NCBI GenBank assembly: GCA_003013855.2
Contig: ML058577.1
Span: 1,922,001-1,986,000 of the forward strand
Reading direction: 5' to 3'
Source: Liriodendron chinense
Taxonomy: Eukaryota > Streptophyta > Magnoliopsida > Magnoliales > Magnoliaceae
Length of the DNA: 64,000 nucleotides
Below the pieces are notes generated by a model. The model had not been told where the DNA came from and ran no database searches. It saw only the letters and a list, made by a program, of their open reading frames with translations. Shown piece after piece: positions 54,367-64,000 of the stretch. Position 1 is the first letter of the stretch; the number at the start of each line of letters is the position of its first letter. A program made the position numbers and the translations under genes.

Positions 54367-56746
54367 TCAATCCTCAGCCACATCAGGTAAGTCCTCTGAC
54401 TCATAATGAAATAGTCTCGCTCTGAACCTGCTCACCTCCATACGCAGGTAATGCACCTCATCGCGCTCAAGGGTATGGATCAGGGCATCCTCATCAGATA
54501 ACCTCTGATCGGCAGCCAACCTCCTCGACATCATCTCACAATGATACCGAAGTGCAGAGATCTCAGACAGCAAATGGCCATGAGTGGCCAAAAGGAAACC
54601 AGGATCAATGAACGGGCGCTCCTCAAAGGGTTCATATGAACCAAATGAAGAGCCGGCATCTCCAAGGATATCCTACTCATCCTCATCAGCAGTCTGGTGC
54701 CAGCAAGGGATACGTCGATACAAAGACTGCTCAGCAACTCAGTATTGATATAGGGCGGTTGCCATCGGAAAGGCCCGTAACTCAAAACCAAGCAGATCAG
54801 CAGACAGATAACTCGCCCAAGATCCATCGACCCGAGTCCTAAAGTCAGAGATCCTAGATGGAAGCGCTCGGCGCCCGATACCCATAAAAACAAAAAGAGG
54901 AACATCCTGCTCGTACCCAAACTGCCGCAGGAACCGGGTAGGGTGGTAGGAAAAGTAAGATCGAAAGCCTACCAACATCAGAGGAAGGCGGTGTGCATCG
55001 CAAAGCACTGGAGGAAGTGAAAGCCAAGATGACTCCCAACGAACATTCCAGTCACGAAGATCAGTGAACATCCTGCGATACAAAGGCTCGCTCATCCTAG
55101 CTGTATGCGGAAGAAACTCCATGATGTGCTGCATAAGGTCTGGGCGACGGGTGTCAGGAAATGGTACAGGAACAGTCAGCAAAAGACGCTCCCATAGCCA
55201 GACTTGATCACAAGAAGGAAAATAAGTTCAGCTAGAGCAAAGGAATTTCTAAAAAGCAAGAAAGAAAAGGTACAGAAAAGATACCTGAAGAAATGCACAG
55301 CAGCCGCGAAGGACACGAGTGCGGCCCAGGGCACAGTCAGTCAGCCCATCAAACAGCTCGGCCAAGATGAAAGAAATGATCCCCTGCCAACGGATAGCTC
55401 CGCTCATCACCTCAAAAAGCAAAGGAGTCTGAGACCTGCGCCATCCCGAGAACAGCACCTCAGCTATCAAGCAGAACATCAGTGCGTTCCGAGCAAGGAT
55501 AGAATCGGCCACACTCCGAGGACCTGAAAAAAGATCATACAGTAAGTCCAAGGAGAACACTACAGCATCCTGACCGGCAGCTGCAGGACGAATAAGATAG
55601 GGGATCCCGAACCAGTTCTGCGGTGTGGCAGTCTTCGACGATGTCTTCGGCGAGAAATACTGAGTATAATCCCAAGGTAGGCCCGTCAAGCGTGCAAGCT
55701 CCTCCAAAGAAGGTCCCATCTCCATATCGTTGAACGCGAACAAGTTCAACGAAGGGACCCGGTCAATCAAGGCAGCTACGAGCATCCTCTAATCAATGTC
55801 AACTCTAACCATATGGATCAGACTGCCGAAGCCATAGGACTCCAAATCCCGAATCTCATAAGCTGAAAAACTATCAAGCCAAGCAAGCAGCCGTGGCGAG
55901 CAAGAAGGACGAGGAAGCAGCTGACAAGTCCTCACTGGTACCCCCTCCAGAACAAAAGGCCAGAAATCAACGACAGCTCATCGAGGATCGGAAGATCAAC
56001 GGGCGAAGGAGAAGGAAAAGCTGGAACCTCTGCAGACTCGACAGCCCCTGACCTGCCCTCAGTAACGGCTATGTCTGATATAGTCGCATCACTGTCTGAA
56101 ACTGTCATAACCTCAGCCGCATGAGAAGACTCGCCCACCTCATTAACAGAGTGCGCAAAAGACCGACGATCAGGAGAAGGACAATACTCTCCATCAAAAG
56201 GGCTATCGGCAATGATCACACCACACATCGTGGCATCCTGGCCAATCTGTCCATAAAAAATGCATCTGAACCATCAAGAAGGGTCCCGGCTACCCCGATC
56301 AAAGAATCAACGGTCATATCTGGACCTGTGGCCCTCTCCAACAGGAAATCATGAATCCAGTCATCATCCTGGCCGATCAAAGGGATCATCGAGGCATCCA
56401 CACCGTCCATCATCAGGGGGACATCATCAATGATCACATCAAGTCCACCCAAACAAGTATGCCGCACATCCTGGCCCTCACCAAGAGCATCCAAACCGTC
56501 AAAGGTATCATCTGAACCATCCATCCCATCCAAACATGAGATCAGCCCATCTATGTCCATCATACCCCCATCACCACCATCAATCACATCATCTAGGTGG
56601 CCCACAGACAAGGGATGCATAGCCTCACCAATGGCCACACTCCCCATCTCATCCATACCATCCAAAATCCCATCATTTAATGCTCCATTCAAATCCAAAT
56701 TTACAGCCATCCCACCATTTATGGAGTCATTCAAAGCTCCACCAAC
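54367..56746 (-). pseudogene. PMD/DUF7745-like antisense gene, element C (5' end cut by element E)
   Basis: Second copy of the gene at 6349-8958, in the same position downstream of pol and on the opposite strand to it. The N-terminal Asp/Gly/Met-rich part is followed by FAFNDMEMGPSLEELARLTG, then VLFSGWRRSQTPLLFEVMSG and GRTRVLRGCCAFLQ. The intron is at 55204-55284 with the acceptor AG changed to AA. Then comes PFPDTRRPDLMQHIMEFLPH and a coiled-coil-like C-terminus with stop at 54367. Breaks: a frame change near 55950, TGG-to-TAG near 55791, and the TGA also seen in element A after the residues ALYQY. The start codon and hydrophobic N-terminus lie beyond the element E insertion. Confidence 0.7.
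55204..55284 (-). other. Intron of the antisense PMD-like gene (element C)
   Basis: The donor CTTCAG/GTATCT is kept. The acceptor reads ATCAA instead of ATCAG at the place used in element A; an AG two bases on would shift the frame. Confidence 0.6.
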
Positions 56747-58347
56747 TGTTCGCTTCCCCAAGTGTAGGGTTGCGATGTAGTAATAAACTCGGTAAGACCG
56801 AGGTCGATCCACAGGGACTATGTAGGATCTCACAAATTCATCCACAAGTGTCTATTGAAGTCTACTAATACGATTGATGTATAAAGTTGATATGAGTAAC
56901 AAAAGCTGAATTAAATCGAGAGTAAGTAATTATAAGAAGGTACTAGGGTTTCAAGGATCCACTTGTAGCAATCCTTGATATTCAATCCGCTATGGTTTCT
57001 TATTCTCTCAACTAGAATCGACATTCCTGTCTGTCTAGTCGGATGATAGAACTGTTAAACCAAACAGTCTGTAATATGTAAGTTCTATGCATAAGATTCA
57101 CTCAATCTAGGCTGAGCTGAGCATGCTCAATTGCATAGGTCATTCCCCTTTCCTATAGGTCCAGTTCTCAATCATAATCATCCCCAAGTCCTCTCATAAG
57201 AGAAAGATAGATTAGGATTTGAACTAGATTCAAATTACCAGCACAGTCCTTACATATTCCAGAAAATCAACTAAAATAGAACTTTGGCCTGAAGTCCCTT
57301 TATGAAGAGCTTAGTTCTAGAGCGCACTCCGATTCCTCGGATCATACAGGTCTATACCATTGCAAACAAATTAAGAAGATAAGTAATTCATCCAAACATC
57401 CATGAGTCATCACAAGACTAAGAAAAATTACTTAAAAACTTGTATAAACTTCAAACCTTAGTTCATAATCATGAATTCCACTAAAACCACTTAACTACGA
57501 ATTAAAACATCTTGGATTCACTACAAGCTTCACCTCTTAGCCCTAGCTAAGAGGTTTAGCTGCTCATGATCCAAGGAAACATGAAACAACTACAAAAAGC
57601 ATGAAAACAGCAAAGCAAACCAAAAGGAGTTGTGAAACTTCAATCTTCACTTCCACAGCCTCCAACCTCGCTTGCACCCTTCTAGGATACCCTAGGAACG
57701 ATCCCTAGGTGTCCTCTTATAGTCTGGAGGCTCCACAACGTCGGAATAATCGAGAATTTGCGAAACTCTTACGCAGCGCAGAGAAAATCAGGAAGAAATT
57801 AGAAGCTTCTAAGTCAGTACGCATGGCCGACCGGTCAAGACCGGTCGGCCTCAATAGAGAGTCATTCCAGCAAGTATGCCCGACCGGTCAAGACCGGTCG
57901 GGCCTATTCATCCTTGGTCCAGCAAGCATGTCCGACCGGTCATGACCGGTCGGACGCCTTCAGCAATTTTCCAGCAACAATGACCGACCGGTCATGACCG
58001 GTCGGTCCTCTTCAGTAGTGCCCAACATACATGGCTGACCGGTCACTGACCGGTCTGGCTTCCTTGGCCGACCGGTCACGACCGGTCAGCTTCATTTTCT
58101 TCTTATTTTCTTCCTTTCTTTCATCTGCTTTCTTCTCTTCTTTAGTTCTTTCTCTCTTTTCTTCTTTGGTCCTCAAACATTCTTCATCAGAATGATCCCA
58201 AATGAGCTCTTTATGTCTTCAATTGAGTAGAGTCCACCCTGAATCCTGTAATCACAAAACATGCATTGGATTAGCTTACAAACCATACAAACCTTGCACA
58301 ATGAGTGATGAATTGGGGTTAGAATATGCACAATTAAGAGCTCAACA
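56747..58347 (-). repeat. 3' LTR of Athila element E
   Basis: On the + strand it begins TGTTCGCTTCCCC and ends GAGCTCAACA, the reverse of the element B LTR. It has TATAAGAG (57715-57722, minus strand) instead of TATAAATA, six palindrome pairs at 57829-58087, and the 10-bp hairpin at 57532-57555. The left flank CCAAC (56742-56746) is the likely target duplication inside the antisense gene of element C. Confidence 0.9.
57829..58087. repeat. GACCGGTC palindrome array in element E LTR
   Basis: Six pairs, some with spacer AA, AC or ACT instead of AT. Copy number is the same as in element B although the sequence between the pairs differs in places. Confidence 0.88.
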
Positions 58348-59565
58348 CACCCCCCAACCAGCATTTTGCTAGTCCCGAGCAAAACATGTGTGAAGCTAAT
58401 CTCATTCTTCAAAACTCAACTCTCTTTCAGAAACCATCCTTCTATACATTCCAAGGTTCATAAGTGTAAGATTCAGAAAGATTAGGCATCAAAGGTTGGA
58501 ACCGTAAATCCTCAAGGCATAATAGGCATTCATATGAGATTCCCACTGATTGGTTGATAAATAGAGGGACTTGAACAAATTCATCCTAGTGTGGGTAGTG
58601 AAAATTCATTCCACGAGTTTCTAGGATTATCTTCTTCATAGATCAACTAGACTATTGAACTCAAGGTACATAGAGCCACATCAAACCAATGACAGGAATT
58701 TGCCTTACCGTCCTTCCGACGACTTTCACACTACGTCCCATTTCCGGCTTTGGTTACGGGTAAACCGTCCCCCGGTTGGTAGTAGGTAGCCCTAATCGGA
58801 ATTTTTCACCGTTTTTCCACATTCCCAATTTCATCCTTCCTTTTCCTTTTTCTTTTTAAATTAGATAGGATTTTTAAAAATCCATATCTTTCATTATTTT
58901 CCCATGGACAAGGATGGACAAAGTTCCCCGGCCTGATTTCTCAATACCTTAATTCAAAGTCTAGCTAATCCATAAATCACATAATCCCTTCAACTCATGA
59001 AAATCATGTAATGTGAACTAGGTGTAAAAGTGTTCAGATTTTCTATCAATCACAAAAATAGGGGAGTTCACATATAAAACCATTATGCAATGAGAGATTC
59101 CAGACATCCAGCCCTATTCACTTCATATCTCTTCCTCTTATGCTCATATCATCTGGAATGCATAGAACCAATGTTTTCCAAAAGAGTTTCGAATTTTTGA
59201 AAAAAATCAAAAAATTTCCACATAATTGCTTGAGATGTTGCAAAGTGCTGGATTCATCCAAGCGGTCCTACACCCCCCAACCAAATCTTGCATTGTCCTC
59301 AATGTAAAAGATGCGCAATGAGCAAAACATGAGAGCAATTTGAAAATAACAGGGAGTGAGGAATGATATTACCTGAGAGAGTGAACATTGGAAATCTTCC
59401 TCCTTCTAACAAACCTATGAAAACGAAAACAAAAGCAGCAAAATCCTAATCCTAACTATTCTATACCTCCATCAGACTAGGAGATCAATCATCCTGATAC
59501 ACAGGATCATTCAGGGGTATGGACATACCTTCTGAAGGAAAATTTTCAAAGAACGGCTTTAATCG
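58348..59565 (-). other. 3' untranslated part of element E
   Basis: The purine tract (GGTTGGGGGGTG on the minus strand) is at 58348-58359. The hairpin GTCGTC/CGGAAG-type loop/GACGGT is at 58707-58723. No coding region. The layout matches 50108-51249 of element B. Confidence 0.8.
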
Positions 59566-62500
59566 CTACCCATTTGACTTAAAAATATTGCCGTTCCTTG
59601 GATTCAATAGCTCGACAGTCCCATACGGATAGACAGTTTGCACAATGTAGGGACCGGTCCATCGAGATCTCAATTTTTTCAGAAATAGATGTAAGCGAGA
59701 ATTATACATGAGGACTTTTTGATTGATCGTGAATGTCTTGCGAAGAATATTCTTATCATGGAATATCTTCGTCTTGTCCTTGTAAATTCTCACATTCTCA
59801 TAAGCTTCATTCCGAATTTCTGCAAGTTCATTTAATTGAAGTTTGCGTAGCGAGCTTGCCTTGTCAGAATTGAAATTCATTGTCTTAATAGCCCAATACG
59901 CCTTATGTTCCAACTCCACAGGCAAGTGACAAGACTTCCCATAGACAAGTCTATAGGGAGACATTCCAATAGGGGTTTTAAAGGCAGTACGGTAAGCCTA
60001 AAGCGCATCGGTAAGTCGAAGTGACCAATCCTTGCGATCGGGATTCACCGTTTTCTCTAAAATGTGTTTAATCTCCCTATTGGATATCTCAGCTTGTCCA
60101 CTAGTTTGTGGGTGATAGGGGGTGCTCACTTTGTGTGTAACGCCATATTTCTTCATTAGGGCTGCAAAAGGGCGATTGCAAAAGTGAGATCCTCCATCAC
60201 TTATGATGACTCGAGGCGTACCAAACCGGGAAAGAACATTTTCTTTTAAAAATCGAATGACCGTTTTCATTATTCCGGCAAGGGATGGCCTCGACCCATT
60301 TGGAAACATAATCAACGGCAAGCAAGATGTATACATTTCCAAAAGAAGATGGGAATGGGCCCATGAAATCGATGCCCCAACAATCAAAAATTTCGATAAT
60401 TAAGATGGGATTGAGTGGCATCATATTTCTACGGGATATTCCTCCTAGTTTCTGACAAGGTTCACATGCTTTGCAAAACTCATGTGTGTCTTTGAACATG
60501 GTGGGCCAATAAAACCCACATTGCAGAATTTTCGCTGTGGTCTTTTTTGCCGAAAAGTGACCACCACATGCTTGAGAATGACAAAAGGAGATGATACTTT
60601 GTTGCTCATCATCTGGGACACATCTCCTTATGATTTGATCGGGACAGTACTTGAATAAGTATGGGTTGTCCCACAGAAATTTCCGCACCTCCGTGAAGAA
60701 TCTATCCTTATCTTGTTTTTTCCAATATGTAGGAATTGCACCTGTAGCAAGACAGTTAGCAATGTCTGCATACCATGGCAATTAGGAAACAGCAAAAAGT
60801 TGTTCATCAGGGAACATGTCATTGATTGCAGTCGTTTCAGGGGAATTAGTGAGGACAAGTCGAGAGAGATGGTCGGCTACTACATTTTCTACTCCTTTCT
60901 TATCACGTATTTCTATGTCGAATTCTTGGAGTAGGAGGATCCATCTTAATAACCGTGGTTTAGCATCCTTCTTAGAAAGCAGATACTTAAGCGCGGCATG
61001 GTCAGTGAATATAATGATCTTGGATCCAATCAAGTAGGATCTAAACTTCTCCAAAGCAAAAACCACAGCTAAAAGTTCCTTTTCAGTGGTAGTGTAGTTT
61101 GCCTGGGCTGAGTTTAGGGTTCTACTTGCATAGTAGATGACACATGGCTTTTTATCTTTTCTTTGGCCTAACACGGCCCCAATAGCATAGTCGCTAGCAT
61201 CGCACATAATCTCAAAAGGAAGGCTCCAATCAGGTGGTTGCATTATTGGGGCACATGTCAACATACCTTTAAGGGTGGTAAAGGCCTTTTGACATTCTTC
61301 ATTCCACTCGAATGAATTTTCCTTTTGAAGTAGGTTACATAGAGGGCGAGAGAGTGAACTGAAGTCCTTTATGAACCTTCTGTAGAATCCTGCGTGTCCT
61401 AAAAAGGACCGCACATCTCGTATGCTTTTGGGTGGTGGAAGGGTAGAGATAAGATCAATTTTCGCTTTGTCCACCTCAATTCCATTTTGTGAAACGATAT
61501 GACCAAGTACAATTCCCTTTTGAACCATGAAGTGACACTTTTCCCAATTGAGCACTAGGTTCTTCTCTTCACATCTTTTTAGCACAGATTTCAAGTGCTC
61601 AAGGCACTCATCAAAGCTACAACCGAATACGAAAAAATCATCCATGAAGACTTCGAGAATGGTCCCCACCATGTCAGAAAAGATGCTCATCATACAACGC
61701 TGAAAGGTGGCAGGGGCATTACATAGTCCAAACGGCATCCGTCGATAGGCGAAAGTGCCGAATGGACATGTGAATGTAGTCTTTTCTTGGTCTTCACGGG
61801 CAATTTCTATTTGGTTGTACCCTGAATAGCCATCAAGGAAGCAAAAGTGGGAATGACCCACCAACCGTTCTAAAATCTGATCAACAAATGGTAGGGGGAA
61901 GTGGTCTTTCCTCATGACAGTGTTTAGCTTCCTGTAGTCAATGCACATTCTCCAACCAATAGTAACTCTAGTTGGCACGAGTTCGTTATTGGCATTGGCT
62001 ACGATGGTTATTCCGGATTTCTTAGGCACCACTTGAGTTGGGCTCACCCATTGGCTATCAAATATTGGGTAAATGATACCTACATCCAATAGTTTCACCA
62101 CTTCGGCCTTAACCACATCCTTCATGTTTGGATTTGGTCGTCTTTGTGGTTGCCGGGATGATTTTGCATTTTCCTCAAGGTGTATGCGGTGAGTACAAAT
62201 CAGAGGGTCTATGCCTTTGAGATCCGCAATTGACCATCCAATGGCACTCTTGTGCTCTAATAGAGTGGCTATTAGCCTACTCTCTTGTTCCTCATCCAAG
62301 TGGGAAGAAATCACCACTGGATATGTCTCATCTCGACCTAAATAAACATACTTTAGCTCACTTGGCAATGGTTTTAGGTCGAGTTTTGGTGCCTTGATGT
62401 TGGATGGGAGGGCCTTGTTCTCATTTACAGGCAAAGGTTCAATTGGGGCCCTCCATCTTTTATTCTCAAGCACCAGCATCACATCTAGAATGGCATCCCT

Positions 62501-63005
62501 CTCTTGTATTGTGTAATCATTTGTCTCATGAGAGTGGGCCATACATGCCTCCAAAGGGTTGGAAAATAGTGATAAGGGGACTGTATCCTCCACGAATGAT
62601 TCGATCATGTTTAATTCGTGGACATCATCATCAACTTCCCGCGGTTGTTTGCATAACTCAAATATGTTAAGCTCAAGGGTCATATTTCCAAAGGACATTT
62701 GTACAAGTCCGTTTCTACAATTGATAATGGCGTTTGAAGTAGCTAGAAACGGTCGTCCAAGTATGACGGGAATTTGAGTACCGGTGCCTATCACGGGATG
62801 TGTGTCCAAGACAATAAAATCTACTGGGTAGTAGAATTTATCAACTTGGACTAGAACATCCTCTACCATTCCTCTCGGTATCCGGATGGATCTATCAGCA
62901 AGTTGGAGTGTGGTTTTGGTGGGTTTCAATTCACCTAACCCAAGTTGTTCGTAGACCAAGTATGGAATGAGATTCACACTTGCCCCCAAGTCGAGTAGGG
63001 CTTGT
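59566..63005 (-). pseudogene. Athila Pol, element E, truncated by element F
   Basis: The frame starts inside the protease (GASVNLIPYLVYEQLGLGEL) because element F is inserted just upstream. RT (EVFMDDFFVFG), RNase H (MCDASDYAIGAVLGQ) and integrase (CKACEPCQKL, ISDGGSHF) follow. Breaks: TAA at about 60782 for CAA, a five-base loss near 60270 that shifts the frame, TAG near 59998 for TGG, and TAG at 59563-59565 for CAG. Gag is absent from the window. All three stops are explicable by C-to-T change on one strand. Compared with element B this copy is older. Confidence 0.92.
63001..63005. other. Presumed target site CTTGT of element F
   Basis: Element E matches element B up to GGGCTTGT, then LTR sequence begins abruptly. 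The second copy of CTTGT would lie beyond the window. Confidence 0.55.
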
Positions 63006-64000
63006 TGTTCGCTTCCCCAAGTGTAGGGTTGCGATGTAGTAATAAACTCGGTAATACCGAGGTCGATCCACAGGGACTTATGTAGGATGTCACAAACTCA
63101 TCCACAAGTTTCTATTGAAGCTAACAATCAAAGTTTGAATAGAATGTGTGTGATTAACAGTTTAAGCTAAATTGAATGTAAACAATTATAAGAAGGCACC
63201 AGGGGTTCGAGGATCCACTTATAGCAATCCTCGATGTTCAATCCGCTGTGGTTTCCCATTCTCTCAACTAGAATCACCAGTCAGGTCTATCTAGTCGGAT
63301 GATAGAACTGTTAAACCAGAAGTCTATAACATGTAAGTTCTGTGCATAAAGTTCACTCAACTCTAGGCTGATCTGAGCATGCTCATTGCATAGGTCATTC
63401 ACCTTTTCTATAGGTCCAATTCCCAATCATAACCATCCTCAAGTCTTCTCACAAGACAAGGCTAGATCATGATTTGAACTGGATTCAAATTATATGCACA
63501 GTCCATACATATTCCAGATAATCAACCAAAACTAGAACTTTGGCATGAAGCCCCTTTATGAAGAGCTTGGTACTAGAGCGCACTCCAATTCCTCGGATCA
63601 TACAGGTCTAGACCGTTGCAAACAAATTAAGAAGATAAGTAATTCATCCAAACATCCATGAGTCATCACAAGACTAAGAGAAATTACTTAAAAACTTGTA
63701 TAAACTTCAAACCTTAGTTCATAATCATGAATTCCAAACTGAAAACCGCTTAACTACGAATTAAAACACCTTGGATTCACTACAAGCTTCACCTCTTAGC
63801 CCTAGCTAAGAGGTTTAGCTGCTCATGATCCAAGGAAACATGAAACAACTACAAAAAGCATGAAAACAGCAAAGCAAACCAAAAGGAGTTGTGAAACTCC
63901 AATCTTCACTTCCACAGCCTCCAACCTCGCTTGAGCCCTTCTCGGATACCCTAGGAACGATCCCTAGGTGTCCTCTTATAGTCTGGATGCTCCACAACGT
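63006..64000 (-). repeat. Athila LTR of element F (runs off the window)
   Basis: It starts TGTTCGCTTCCCCAAGTG and shows the same LTR as element E in the same orientation, with the 10-bp hairpin at 63791-63814 and TATAAGAG at 63973-63980. It begins exactly at the LTR boundary inside protease coding sequence, so it is a separate insertion and not the 5' LTR of element E. Confidence 0.88.

Larger units (their letters stand above)
28929..56746 (+). mobile_element. Tat-lineage Ty3/gypsy element C, inverted inside and interrupted by B and E
   Basis: Its pieces in + order are the LTR start (28929-29535), the inverted block (29536-40694), RNase H to integrase (40695-42465), element B, integrase C-terminus (52872-53262), hairpin spacer, and antisense PMD-like gene until element E at 56747. 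If the block is turned back, LTR, gag, protease, RT and RNase H fall in the same order as element A. The 3' LTR would lie beyond the window. Confidence 0.85.

Noticed and set aside
63006..64000. 5' LTR of element E
   Set aside because: There is no primer site, leader or gag between pol and this LTR, and the break falls exactly at an LTR end within protease codons, so a new insertion is simpler.

Overview
The window is transposable-element DNA from the nuclear genome of a flowering plant. The evidence is Ty3/gypsy elements of the plant-only Tat and Athila lineages, a Ty1/copia gag with an initiator-Met primer site, a LINE-like ORF1 and plant mobile domain (PMD) genes with short introns. I found no convincing host housekeeping gene, rRNA, tRNA or CRISPR. 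The species cannot be fixed from the sequence; nested insertions fit a repeat-rich genome.

Layout. (1) 1-6348: tandem-repeat and LTR-like non-coding DNA plus a broken PMD gene (3974-5476, +). (2) 6349-20212: a Tat element on the minus strand (element A): 5' LTR 18719-20212, primer site, gag, protease, RT with RNase H, integrase, then a second PMD/DUF7745-like gene lying antisense downstream of pol. Its 3' LTR is not seen. (3) 20213-27230: two inverted, partly duplicated copies of a gag/pol-less Athila-related element (G1, G2); A is inserted in G1. G2 abuts a LINE-like ORF1 fragment (27231-28114). (4) 28929-56746: a second Tat element (C, + strand). Its block 29536-40694 is inverted, so part of the 5' LTR, gag, protease and RT now read on the minus strand. 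The inverted block also holds a 25-base gap, copia gag and LTR sequence, and an unassigned LTR-like stretch. (5) 42466-52871: a nearly intact Athila element (B) inserted in C's integrase with target duplication CCAGT. (6) 56747-63005: a minus-strand Athila element (E) inserted in C's antisense gene, itself hit at 63006 by another Athila LTR (F).

How parts work together. In each autonomous-type element the LTR carries the promoter, the primer site lies just inside, gag forms particles, and protease/RT/RNase H/integrase copy and insert the element. The Tat elements add an antisense PMD-like gene with its own intron, convergent with pol. The spacer between the two genes holds four hairpins whose stems co-vary between the two copies. 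Four LTR or LTR-like sequences (Tat, Athila, copia, and the unassigned one) each carry a different dense array of short motifs near a TATA-like box.

Most coding regions are broken. B is the exception: one reading frame from 44660 to 50107 with only two stops, both explicable by C-to-T change.
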